Source: Candidatus Dormiibacterota bacterium (GTDB lineage Bacteria; Chloroflexota; Dormibacteria; Dormibacterales; Dormibacteraceae). Taken from it: a DNA stretch of 64,000 bases. Position numbers and translations under genes: made by a program. Shown piece after piece: positions 6,827-14,856 of this stretch; positions within the stretch are counted from its first letter, which is position 1; each line of letters begins with the position of its first letter. The notes beneath the pieces are model-generated. The model was given only the letters and a program-made list of their open reading frames with translations. It searched no databases and was not told the origin of the DNA. The stretch spans positions 52,326 to 116,325 of the forward strand of contig PNAG01000010.1 in assembly GCA_003169845.1 (NCBI GenBank). Direction: 5' to 3'.

Positions 6827-8257
6827 ATGGCCAAAAAGCTCGCAGAGTACGAGGCCAAGAGAGACTTCAAGCAAACACCCGAACCCGGCGCCAAGCTCCC
6901 GCGCAAGGAGCCCAAGGCGCCGCGGTTCGTGGTGCAGGAGCACCATGCGCGCCGCCTGCACTGGGATTTCCGGCTCGAGCGCGATAGCGTGCTCGTTTCC
7001 TGGGCGGTTCCGAAAGGGGTGCCGGCGGACCCCAAGAAGAACCACCTGGCCGTGCACGTCGAAGACCACCCGCTCGATTACATCGGCTTCGCCGGCGACA
7101 TCCCGACCGGCAACTACGGGGCCGGGCACGTAGCGATCTGGGACCACGGCACCTACGAGACAGAGAAATGGTCGGACCGCGAGGTCATGGTCATCCTCCA
7201 CGGAAAGCGGCTACAAGGCCGCTACGTGCTGTTCCGGACCAACGGCGAGAACTGGATGATCCACCGCATGGATCCACCGCAGGACCCGGAGCGCAAGCCG
7301 ATGCCGGAACGGATCGAGCCGATGATGGCCAAGCTTGTCACCAAGCCGCCGGCGCCCGACGACGCGTGGGGCTTCGAGTTCAAGTGGGATGGCATCCGCG
7401 CTGAGGCCTATGTCGAAGGCGGTACCGTTCGCCTGGTGAGCCGCAGCGGAGAAATCATCACGGCTCGCTACCCGGAAGTCCACGCGATGGGTCGGGCGCT
7501 CGGGTCGAAAGAGGTCGTGCTGGACGGCGAGATCGTGGCCCTGGACGACAAGGGCCGTCCCAGCTTCGAGGAGATCCAGCAGCGGATGGGCCTCACCTCC
7601 GAGACCGAGATCCGCCGGAAGATGAAAGAGGTCCCGGTGACCTACATGCTCTTCGACCTCATGTGGCAGGACGGCCACCCGCTGCTGAAAGAGACTTACG
7701 TGGCTCGGCGCAAAGCGCTCGAAGGGTTGAAGCTGAAAGGCGCGTCGTGGCAGACACCGCCATACGAGAAGGGAGGCGGCCCCACCATGCTCGAGGCGAG
7801 CCACAAGGCCGGGCTCGAGGGCATCATGGGCAAGAAGCTCGACTCGCCCTACGAGCCGGGCCGCCGCAGCGGCGCGTGGGTCAAGGTCAAGAACCGCAAC
7901 CGCCAGGAGTTCGTGATCGGGGGCTGGCTCGACGGCGAAGGCAAGCGAAGCGGGCATCCCGGCGCGCTGCTGGTCGGCTACTACGACAAAGACAAGCTCG
8001 TCTACGCCGGCAAGGTCGGGACCGGCTTCACCGACGCGATGCTGGACAAGCTGCAGAGCGGCATGAAGCCAATTGCGCAGGCCAAGAGTCCGTTTGACGT
8101 CGGGACGCCGCCCAAGGCCGCCCACTTCGTGAAGCCGAAGCTCGTCGGGGAGGTTGAGTTCGTCGAGTGGACAAAATCGGGGCAGCTGCGCGCGCCCGCC
8201 TTCAAGGGACTCCGGACCGACAAGTCGCCTCGTGAGATCGTGCGCGAAGGTGGCTAA
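6827..8257 (+). CDS. ligD: LigD-type ATP-dependent DNA ligase with 3'-phosphoesterase domain
   Basis: Residues ~30-150 are the LigD 3'-phosphoesterase domain, which trims 3' ends; HHARRLHWDF (residues 39-48) carries its conserved histidines. The ATP-dependent ligase domain follows: EFKWDGIRAEAY places the adenylated lysine at K186, and the OB-fold ends near EWTKSGQLRAPAFKGLR, typical of LigD. The third domain of many LigD proteins, the polymerase, is encoded by the next gene, which overlaps this one by 8 bp. The enzyme seals double-strand breaks in Ku-dependent end joining. No ku gene occurs in this window, so Ku must be elsewhere if the pathway is complete. The ATG at 6827 is the natural start of the phosphoesterase module. 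Confidence 0.95.
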   Translation: MAKKLAEYEAKRDFKQTPEPGAKLPRKEPKAPRFVVQEHHARRLHWDFRLERDSVLVSWAVPKGVPADPKKNHLAVHVEDHPLDYIGFAGDIPTGNYGAGHVAIWDHGTYETEKWSDREVMVILHGKRLQGRYVLFRTNGENWMIHRMDPPQDPERKPMPERIEPMMAKLVTKPPAPDDAWGFEFKWDGIRAEAYVEGGTVRLVSRSGEIITARYPEVHAMGRALGSKEVVLDGEIVALDDKGRPSFEEIQQRMGLTSETEIRRKMKEVPVTYMLFDLMWQDGHPLLKETYVARRKALEGLKLKGASWQTPPYEKGGGPTMLEASHKAGLEGIMGKKLDSPYEPGRRSGAWVKVKNRNRQEFVIGGWLDGEGKRSGHPGALLVGYYDKDKLVYAGKVGTGFTDAMLDKLQSGMKPIAQAKSPFDVGTPPKAAHFVKPKLVGEVEFVEWTKSGQLRAPAFKGLRTDKSPREIVREGG

Positions 8258-9257
8258 GGAAACCGCGGTCGAAGTCGAGATCGAGGGACGCACGCTCAAG
8301 CTCACGAACCTCGAGAAGATCCTCTACCCGGAGGTGGGATTCACAAAGGCCCAGGTGATCGACTACTACACGCGGATGGCGCCCGCCATCCTGCCTCACA
8401 CGCGCGATCATCCATTGACGCTGAAACGCTATCCAAACGGAGTCGACGGAGAGTTCTTTTACGAGAAGAATTGCCCCAAGCACCGGCCGCCGTGGGTGGA
8501 GACCGCGACCGTCTGGAGCGGTGGCAACAACCGTGACATGTATTACTGCCTGTGCCAGGACGTGCCCACGCTGGTGTGGCTCGGCAACCTCGCGACGCTC
8601 GAGTTTCATACGTCCCTGTCGATGGCCCAGAACCTGCCCGAGCCGCGCACGATGGTCTTCGACCTCGATCCCGGACCGCCGGCCACCATCGTCGAATGCT
8701 GCAGGGTCGGGTTGATGCTTAGGGACCTGTTCGCCGAGCACGGGCTCGAGTGCTGCGCCAAGACGTCCGGGTCGAAAGGCCTTCAGCTCTATGTCCCGCT
8801 CAACAGCAAGGTGACCTATGTGGAGACCAAGGTCGTGTCGAAGGGCCTTGCCCAGCTCTTCGAGGAGCGGCATCCCGACCTCGTCGTCCACAAGCAGCTC
8901 AAGGAGCTCCGCACCGGCCGGGTCCTCATCGATTGGAGCCAGAACGACCAGTACAAGACGACGGTTAATGTCTACTCGCTGCGCGCTCGCGCCCGGCCGA
9001 CCGTGTCCACACCGGTCTCCTGGGAAGAGGTCGAGAAGTGCCTGAAGGCGAAGGACCCGAGACTGCTCGTCTTCGACTCCGACCAGGTGCTCGCGCGCGT
9101 CGCCAAGCATGGTGACCTCTTCGAGCCGGTGATCAAAAAGAGGCAGAAACTTCCCAAGTCGCTCCTCGAGGCCACCGGCGGCGGGCCGGCGCTCGAGAAG
9201 ATGGCCAACCGGCGCCACGGCGGGGGAGGGCGGTTCCGCAAGCCACCCGAACAGTGA
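8250..9257 (+). CDS. LigD-type polymerase/primase domain protein
   Basis: A 335-residue stand-alone polymerase domain of the LigD type (archaeo-eukaryotic primase fold), which adds ribo- or deoxynucleotides at broken ends. Visible family marks are the opening LTNLEKILYPEVGFTKAQVI, HPLTLKRYPNGVDG, the metal-binding DLDPG with D138 and D140, and KTSGSKGLQLYVPL. The GTG at 8250 overlaps the end of the ligase gene; frame further upstream lies inside that gene and is not homologous. Together with the upstream gene it forms a split LigD. The stop overlaps the GTG of the NDH-2 gene, so three genes may share a transcript. Confidence 0.93.
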   Translation: MAKETAVEVEIEGRTLKLTNLEKILYPEVGFTKAQVIDYYTRMAPAILPHTRDHPLTLKRYPNGVDGEFFYEKNCPKHRPPWVETATVWSGGNNRDMYYCLCQDVPTLVWLGNLATLEFHTSLSMAQNLPEPRTMVFDLDPGPPATIVECCRVGLMLRDLFAEHGLECCAKTSGSKGLQLYVPLNSKVTYVETKVVSKGLAQLFEERHPDLVVHKQLKELRTGRVLIDWSQNDQYKTTVNVYSLRARARPTVSTPVSWEEVEKCLKAKDPRLLVFDSDQVLARVAKHGDLFEPVIKKRQKLPKSLLEATGGGPALEKMANRRHGGGGRFRKPPEQ

Positions 9258-10519
9258 ATTCAGCAGGTCCAAACCGGCCGCGGGTTGTCATCGCGGGCGC
9301 CGGCTTCGGCGGGCTCACCTGCGCGCGCGCTCTGTGGAACGTCCCGGTCGACGTCCTCCTGATCGACCGCAACAACTATCACCTGTTCACCCCGCTGCTC
9401 TACCAGGTGGCTTCAGCGCTCCTCGACCCAGGTGAGATCGCTCGCCCGGTCCGCGCCCTGATCCGGGCGCTTGCCAACGTCGAGTTCAGGCAGGCTGAGG
9501 TGACCGGGGCGGATCTCGAGCGGCGCAGCTTGATCACCGACCGCGGACCGATTCCGTACGACTACCTCGTGCTCGCCACCGGCAGCCAGAGCGATTACTT
9601 CGGAAATGCCTCTCTCGCGATGCACGCATTCGGCCTCAAAGATCTCGACGAAGGCCTCGCCCTGCGCAACCGCATCCTCTCCCAGTTCGAGGCCACACGC
9701 TGGGTGACTGACGCCGAGACGCGGCGCACGATGTTGACGTTTGCGGTGGTGGGAGCCGGTCCGACAGGAGTTGAGCTGGCCGGCGCGCTCGCCGAGCTGA
9801 TCCGGCTCGTACTGCGCAAGGACTACCGCGACCTGATCCTCGGCGAGGTGCGCGTTCTGCTGCTCGAGGCAGCCGATTCACCGCTCGGCACGTTCGTGCC
9901 GGCCCTTCGCCAGGCCGCTCTCAGGTCGCTCGAGAAGAAGCATGTGGAGGTGCTGCTGGACGCTAAGGTCGAGTCGGTGACCGGGGACTCGATCCGGCTC
10001 GCGGGCGGTAAGGAGATCGCGGCCGGCACCATTGTCTGGACCGCCGGAGTGCGCGCCTCGCAATTGGGCCAGGCACTCGGCGTGCCGGTCGGCCGCCAGG
10101 CGCGGGTCAAAGTCGAACCGACGCTTCAGCTGGCCGGCCACCCCGTCGTCTTCGTCATCGGAGATCTCGCCGGGGCGACCGACCGCGGCGCGCCGCTGCC
10201 CATGCTCATCCCGGTCGCCATGCAGGAGGGCAGGCATGTGGCCGCAACCATCTCCGAGCTGGTCCGCAACGGCGAAGCGCGAGCTTTCCGCTACAAGGAT
10301 CCAGGCATCATGGCGACGATCGGGCGCAACTCGGCCGTGGCAGAGTTGGGAGCGGTCCACCTGTCCGGGTTTCTCGGCTGGTTGATGTGGCTCGCGGTCC
10401 ACCTGGTCAACGTGATCAGCTTCCGGAGCCGCATCGTGGTGCTGGTGAACTGGGCCTGGGACTACCTCTTCTACGATCGCCCGATCCGCCTCATCGTGCG
10501 CGCCAGGGACCGGGAGTAG
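9254..10519 (+). CDS. ndh: type II NADH:quinone oxidoreductase
   Basis: A 421-residue flavoprotein with two Rossmann motifs: GAGFGG near the N-terminus for FAD and VVGAGPTGVELAGAL (from about residue 165) for NADH. NNYHLFTPLLYQVA is characteristic of NDH-2, and FVIGDLAG is the C-terminal FAD segment. An amphipathic or membrane-associated stretch (FLGWLMWLAVHLVNVISF, about residues 374-391) and the terminal YDRPIRLI match membrane-bound NDH-2. It passes electrons from NADH to quinone without pumping protons. The GTG start overlaps the TGA of the LigD polymerase gene. Confidence 0.93.
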   Translation: MNSAGPNRPRVVIAGAGFGGLTCARALWNVPVDVLLIDRNNYHLFTPLLYQVASALLDPGEIARPVRALIRALANVEFRQAEVTGADLERRSLITDRGPIPYDYLVLATGSQSDYFGNASLAMHAFGLKDLDEGLALRNRILSQFEATRWVTDAETRRTMLTFAVVGAGPTGVELAGALAELIRLVLRKDYRDLILGEVRVLLLEAADSPLGTFVPALRQAALRSLEKKHVEVLLDAKVESVTGDSIRLAGGKEIAAGTIVWTAGVRASQLGQALGVPVGRQARVKVEPTLQLAGHPVVFVIGDLAGATDRGAPLPMLIPVAMQEGRHVAATISELVRNGEARAFRYKDPGIMATIGRNSAVAELGAVHLSGFLGWLMWLAVHLVNVISFRSRIVVLVNWAWDYLFYDRPIRLIVRARDRE

Positions 10520-10548
10520 GCCGTCAGCGGTACTGTTCGGTGCGAGCT

Positions 10549-11235
10549 ATGAAGCGCGCATTGGTGGCCGTCCTGGCATCGGCGTTGGTTTGCGCATGTG
10601 GAGGAAGCCAGCAGCCGGTCGACCCGGCGCAAACGCTGCGCGCCGCCGCGACGGCAATGTCCAAGCTGAACACGGTGAGCGCGGACCTGAAATTCACCAA
10701 GGGGGCAATCTCGTTCCAGGGCTTCACGCTGGTCAGTGCGAAGACTTCGGTGCGGCTCCCCGGTGACAGCGACACGACGTACACGGTGAAACAGCAGGAC
10801 CTCGCGATCGGGCTGGAGGTCATCATCGCGGGCGGACATGTCTACCTGCACGTGCCGTTCTCGACCTATGAGGAGCTGCAGGGAAGCCAGGCCGCGGCGA
10901 TTCCGGACCTGGCGAAGCTCTTCGATCCGCAGACCGGCCTGCCGGCCATCATTCCGGCGGGCAGCAAGCTGAATTACTCCGGCGCTGACACGGTCGACGG
11001 AGTCGACACGCAGAGAATTGACGCGACCTACACCGGAGACCAGCTGCACAGCATGTTCGCGCAGCTCAGCTCCAGCGTCGACGTGAAGGCGCAGATCTGG
11101 GTCGGCGCTTCTGACCATCTGATCCGCAAGGCGGTCCTCGACGGCGCGTTTGGCGACGGAGGCAAAGAGGCCGCGGTCGAGGTGGACATCTCCGGCTTCA
11201 ACGCAGCGGTCAACATCACACCTCCATCGCCGTAA
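10549..11235 (+). CDS. lprG: LppX/LprG-family lipoprotein
   Basis: A 228-residue lipoprotein: a Lys/Arg start, a hydrophobic segment and a lipobox ending VCAC|GG with Cys17 as the lipidated residue. The rest fits the LppX_LprAFG family, whose half-barrel fold carries triacylated lipids. Family-like features include DPAQTLRAAATAMSKLNTVS, a VDGVDTQRIDATYTGDQL strand and a C-terminal VEVDISGFNAAVNITPP. The ATG chosen gives a proper signal peptide. The stop overlaps the start of the downstream MFS exporter. In mycobacteria the homologous pair LprG (Rv1411c) and P55 (Rv1410c) exports lipids to the outer envelope, so the pairing strongly supports the assignment. Confidence 0.85.
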   Translation: MKRALVAVLASALVCACGGSQQPVDPAQTLRAAATAMSKLNTVSADLKFTKGAISFQGFTLVSAKTSVRLPGDSDTTYTVKQQDLAIGLEVIIAGGHVYLHVPFSTYEELQGSQAAAIPDLAKLFDPQTGLPAIIPAGSKLNYSGADTVDGVDTQRIDATYTGDQLHSMFAQLSSSVDVKAQIWVGASDHLIRKAVLDGAFGDGGKEAAVEVDISGFNAAVNITPPSP

Positions 11236-12749
11236 TGCCGTCGCCGGTGGCGAAACCGGTACTGCTCGGTTTGGCCGGGGCGGGATTGTTCGTCGCGGCG
11301 CTTGACGCCTACGTGGTGGTCACGCTGCTGCCGTCGATGATCGCGGACGTAGGTCTGACCATCGACCGTTTCGAGCAGGCGACGCCGATCGTGACCGGCT
11401 TCCTCGGCGGCTACGTGGTCGCAATGCCCTTGCTCGGCGCTTACTCCGATGCGCGCGGGCGCGCGCCTGTCTACGCGGTCTGCATGCTTGTTTTCGCCGC
11501 CGGGTCGGTCGTCACAGCGACCTCCGGTCTCTGGACCTTTGCCGGCCTGCCATGGCTGGTAGCCGGCAGGGTGCTGCAGGGACTTGGCGGCGGTGGGCTG
11601 GTCCCGCTGTCGCTGGCGCTGGCCGCGGACCTGTACGGGGGACAGGCGCGGACCCTGGCGCTCGGCTCGGTGGCCGCCCTGCAGGAGGCAGGCAGCGTGT
11701 TCGGTCCCCTCTACGGCGCAAGCCTCGCGGCGCTCGCGAGCTCGGCGGGCGGTTGGCGCTTTGTCTTCTGGCTCAACCTTCCGCTTGCCGCCATCTGCGC
11801 CGCGGGTCTGCTCGTGGCCACGCGGCCAGCGCCACCGCCGCCAAGGCAAGCAGAGTCATCGATCGACTGGCTCAGCGCGGCCCTCCTGGGACTGGGTCTC
11901 GGCCTCCTTGTCGTCGCCCTCTATCCGGACGATCCCGACCATCGGGCCACGAGCACGCTGCTGCTTCCGGCCGGGATCGCGAGCGCGGCTGTCCTCGCCC
12001 TGTACGGCTGGCGGCAGATCCACCGGCTGGAGCCGCTGATTCCGCGCGAGCTGCTGCGGAGCCGGGGCTTCATCGGCGCCGTCGCCGCCAACGTCTTGAT
12101 CGGCGGGGCACTCATGGTGGCCCTGGTCGATGTCCCGGTGCTGGGCCGCCTCGTGTTCAGCCTCGACCAGACCGGTTCGGGGTTGCTGCTATCACGCTTC
12201 CTCGTCGGGATCCCGGTCGGTGCGGTGCTCGGCGGATGGCTCGCCGGTCGACTTGGAGGGCGACTCGTGGCGGTCGGCGGCATTCTGCTCTCCGCTGCGG
12301 CATTCCTACAGATGTCGACGTGGCCGGCGAACGAGCTTGGGCTGAACGTCGGTTTCGTGCGCCAGCCGGACATTGCCCTCGCCGCCTGCGGGCTTGGACT
12401 TGGCATTGTCATCGCTCCGTTGACCGCCGCCGTCCTCGCATTGACTCGTGATCAGAGCCACGGCCTCGCGACCAGCATGGTTGTGCTCGCGCGGACGATG
12501 GGAATGCTGGTCGGACTCTCCGCGCTGACCGCCTTCGGCCTATATCGCTTTCATCAGATCCTCGGTACGCCTGTGCTGACCGATCCGAGCCTGAGGGCAC
12601 GCGTCGACCACCTGGCGAGACTCGTCTCCGCCGCCTTTCTCCAGGAGTACCGCGAGATCTTCATCATCGCCGCCGCCATGTGCACGCTCGCGGCGCTGGT
12701 GATGGTCGCGACGATCGATCAGCGCTTGCGAGCAACAGCGATCAGGTAG
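11235..12749 (+). CDS. P55-like MFS exporter (DHA2 type)
   Basis: A 504-residue major facilitator with about 14 hydrophobic segments, the DHA2 drug:H+ antiporter layout. The motif-A region reads GAYSDARGRAPVY, and motif C is replaced by the Gly-rich LQEAGSVFGPLYG. LQGLGGGGLVPLSLALAADLY follows. The ATG overlaps the lprG stop. Gene order and overlap match the mycobacterial lprG-P55 operon, where the exporter works with the lipoprotein to move triacylated lipids. The 3' end overlaps the convergent methyltransferase gene by 31 bp. Confidence 0.88.
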   Translation: MPSPVAKPVLLGLAGAGLFVAALDAYVVVTLLPSMIADVGLTIDRFEQATPIVTGFLGGYVVAMPLLGAYSDARGRAPVYAVCMLVFAAGSVVTATSGLWTFAGLPWLVAGRVLQGLGGGGLVPLSLALAADLYGGQARTLALGSVAALQEAGSVFGPLYGASLAALASSAGGWRFVFWLNLPLAAICAAGLLVATRPAPPPPRQAESSIDWLSAALLGLGLGLLVVALYPDDPDHRATSTLLLPAGIASAAVLALYGWRQIHRLEPLIPRELLRSRGFIGAVAANVLIGGALMVALVDVPVLGRLVFSLDQTGSGLLLSRFLVGIPVGAVLGGWLAGRLGGRLVAVGGILLSAAAFLQMSTWPANELGLNVGFVRQPDIALAACGLGLGIVIAPLTAAVLALTRDQSHGLATSMVVLARTMGMLVGLSALTAFGLYRFHQILGTPVLTDPSLRARVDHLARLVSAAFLQEYREIFIIAAAMCTLAALVMVATIDQRLRATAIR

Positions 12750-13654
12750 GAGTGGTGGTAGCGGAAAGCGTCGTCGGGATCGCCCAGGCTCTCCATCGCC
12801 GACTCGACCTCGGCCTCCAGCTCGTCGCGAAAGCGAGGACCCAGCGCTCTAATCAACGTGTACGGCAGCGGACCGGCGCCCGCCATCAGGTCTGTCCATT
12901 CCTTGGCGTCTCGCGTCCGTCCGCCGGTGACCATCTCCGTCACCCGAGTCACCTCGAAGCCCGCGCGGCTCAACAGCTGCGGCAGGACGTTGGGTTCGCC
13001 GAAGCGCGCACGCTCGGAGCTGTAGCGCGGCAGGCTCAGGTAGTGCCGGCGGGCCAGCGGCGCCAGGCCCTGGAAGAAGAGGTCCTGCGCGCGCGTGCTC
13101 AGGCTGCGGCGCTGGTTGGAGACGGCGAGGCGGCCGCCTTCGCGCAGGACGCGATGCGCCTCGGCGAGCGCGTCCGTGGGGTCGCCCAGGTACGCAAGGG
13201 CTTCGCCCATGGTGACGAGATCGAAGGTCGCTGGTTTGAAGACCAGCCGCTCGGCGGCCATCCCCAAGAACTGCACGTTTTTACCCTTTTTCGAGCGTGC
13301 GATTGCCAGCATCTGGTCGGACAGGTCGATGCCGATGACGCTGCCGGGACTAACCCTGGGTGCGACGAGGTGGGCGACCAGGCCCGTCCCCGTGCCGACG
13401 TCGAGGACGTGCTCGCCCTTCTGTGGCGATGCCACATCGACCAGCCGGGCCGCGACCCGCTCGTGCTGGCCGCCGGCCCAGCTGTCGTACGAGGGGGCGA
13501 TCCGATCGAAGAAATCGACCAGGTGGTCGATCATCTCGTCCGAAATATCCGGGTCCATCAAGGCGGTCGAGAGCTCCACAAACCTGGATCCTGGGGCTTG
13601 GGACCCCGATCCTTGACCGTTATCTACATTTGACGGCACCCTGTTACCATGCAA
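12719..13654 (-). CDS. class I SAM-dependent methyltransferase (UbiE-like)
   Basis: The core methyltransferase motifs are clear: VLDVGTGTGLVAHLV (motif I), IGIDLSDQML, FDLVTMGEALAYLGD and HRVLREGGRLAVSN. It is of the UbiE/Methyltransf_11 type with a helical lid after the core; the substrate is not evident. The start is uncertain. The ATG at 13654 adds 32 residues of Gly/Ser/Gln-rich sequence with little homology character, while the ATG at 13558 (MDPDISDEMIDHLVDFFDRI) has a GGAG further upstream and begins where the conserved N-terminus should. It converges on and overlaps the MFS gene. Confidence 0.85.
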   Translation of the reverse strand: MHGNRVPSNVDNGQGSGSQAPGSRFVELSTALMDPDISDEMIDHLVDFFDRIAPSYDSWAGGQHERVAARLVDVASPQKGEHVLDVGTGTGLVAHLVAPRVSPGSVIGIDLSDQMLAIARSKKGKNVQFLGMAAERLVFKPATFDLVTMGEALAYLGDPTDALAEAHRVLREGGRLAVSNQRRSLSTRAQDLFFQGLAPLARRHYLSLPRYSSERARFGEPNVLPQLLSRAGFEVTRVTEMVTGGRTRDAKEWTDLMAGAGPLPYTLIRALGPRFRDELEAEVESAMESLGDPDDAFRYHHSYLIAVARKR

Positions 13655-13762
13655 GCTCGCTCAAGTCGGGGGCTCCGCGTGATGCGAAGCGCAAGTCTGC
13701 TCGACGGTCAGAGTTGACCACAAAGTATGGAAGGCACGATCAACGCAGTGGAGGATTCCCAC

Positions 13763-14143
13763 ATGGCCCAAGCTGAAAAGTCTGCGACCCACTCGCCCGG
13801 AGCTGGTCAGAACGGTGAAAAGAACGTCGTCACCCTCGGACCTCGCGACAGCCTGAACGGGCGCCTTGACATCCAGGGCGACCTGAAGGTGGCCGGCAAC
13901 GTAGAGGGCGAGCTCAAGGCGAGCGGTGACGTGACCATCGACTCCGGCGCCGCGATCCAGGCCTCGATCGAGGGTTCGAACGTAAGCGTCAGAGGCCAGG
14001 TCACCGGAAACGTGACCGCCAAGAAGCGGCTGACACTCGGCGGTTCAGGCCGTCTGAACGGGGATGTCAAGGTCGCCCGCCTCACGGTCGAGGACGGCGC
14101 CACGCTGAACGGCAACGTGACGATGCAGTCGGAGAAGGGCTAG
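13763..14143 (+). CDS. bactofilin
   Basis: A 126-residue polymer-forming cytoskeletal protein (bactofilin, DUF583). A disordered tail of ~22 residues precedes a right-handed beta-helix of repeats visible as LNGRLDIQGDLKVAGNVEG, LKASGDVTIDSGAAI, VSVRGQVTGNVTA, LTLGGSGRLNGDV and LTVEDGATLNGNV. Bactofilins form filaments at the membrane and direct cell shape, stalk or pole-localised functions. The ATG at 13763 is chosen because GGAGG lies nine bases before it; an in-frame ATG at 13727 lacks a ribosome-binding site. A hairpin repeat follows the stop. Confidence 0.92.
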   Translation: MAQAEKSATHSPGAGQNGEKNVVTLGPRDSLNGRLDIQGDLKVAGNVEGELKASGDVTIDSGAAIQASIEGSNVSVRGQVTGNVTAKKRLTLGGSGRLNGDVKVARLTVEDGATLNGNVTMQSEKG

Positions 14144-14150
14144 GAAAGAA

Positions 14151-14188
14151 TCCCCTCTCCCCTGCGGGGAGAGGGCTAGGGTGAGAGG
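14151..14188. repeat. GC-rich hairpin repeat, copy 2 (also possible terminator)
   Basis: CCCTCTCCCC and GGGGAGAGGG pair perfectly around a TGC loop at 14153-14175, followed by CTAGGGTGAGAGG. It lies 8 bases after the bactofilin stop and could terminate that gene and the convergent one. This hairpin plus CTAGGGTGAG tail is the best-formed member of the four-copy repeat seen in the window. Confidence 0.6.
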
Positions 14189-14202
14189 CTTAAGTCCGCA
14201 AC

Positions 14203-14595
14203 CTACGCCCCTTCGGCCCGGGTGATCGAAGGTAAAACCACCGTTTCCAGGTAGCCCTGAGCGGCGTCCATCGCGTTGTGCACGATCCGCCATTCGAGCT
14301 GTTCGAAAAATACCTGGTCGCTATTCAGCTGGCTGAGCCGGATCCGCCAGAAGCCTGCGTCGAGGTTCAGCCCTGGCAGCTGCGCCGGCGCCGCCGGCCT
14401 TGCTTCCTGGGTCAGATCAGGCGGCGTTGGGGTGGGCGCGGCCGAGGCTGAGTCGATCGCCGGGATCGGCGCTGCCGCGGCATGTTGCGCGGAGGCGGCC
14501 GCGACGACGTTCCAGACCACGATCACCAGCAGCATCACGACGATGCATTCGGCCATCACCATCCAGGTCAGCGGTTGCCGGATCAGGTTGCGCAT
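14203..14595 (-). CDS. small single-pass membrane protein of unknown function
   Basis: A 130-residue protein: a short basic start (MRNLIRQP), one transmembrane helix (about residues 11-37), an Ala/Pro/Thr-rich stretch (about 38-75) typical of extracytoplasmic linkers, and a soluble C-terminal domain of ~55 residues starting near GLNLDAGFWRIRLSQLNSDQ. I do not recognise the family. The upstream region carries the same 19 bp motif as the pilin-like operon at 4076. This suggests common control and possibly membership in the same envelope machine. The gene is isolated, facing away from the histidine kinase. Confidence 0.6.
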   Translation of the reverse strand: MRNLIRQPLTWMVMAECIVVMLLVIVVWNVVAAASAQHAAAAPIPAIDSASAAPTPTPPDLTQEARPAAPAQLPGLNLDAGFWRIRLSQLNSDQVFFEQLEWRIVHNAMDAAQGYLETVVLPSITRAEGA

Positions 14596-14626
14596 GACGC
14601 CAACTTAGGGATGCCGAACCGAAACA

Positions 14627-14645
14627 GGAACCCTGGCTGTTAAGG
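14627..14645 (-). promoter_or_regulatory. 19 bp shared upstream motif, copy 2
   Basis: The minus-strand sequence CCTTAACAGCCAGGGTTCC lies 32 bases before the ATG at 14595 and is identical to 4129-4147. Both copies are upstream of small membrane protein genes on the same strand. The rest of 14596-14856 shows no further recognisable feature. Confidence 0.5.
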
Positions 14646-14856
14646 GCCGCTGCCGGCCACACCGATTCGAATGGCTCGGGCCCCTCCAATAGCATGGGCC
14701 GGCCGCCATACGGGCTACCGGCGACTCTGCACCAAGTCCGCTGTAGACCTGTTGCATGGGCACTCTCAGCCTTGTCTTCAGCGTGCCCAGCGCCGGTTGC
14801 GTTCCATTTCCGCGAATTGCAGCATGGTGTCCGGCACTCAATTACTGGCCTGACGG

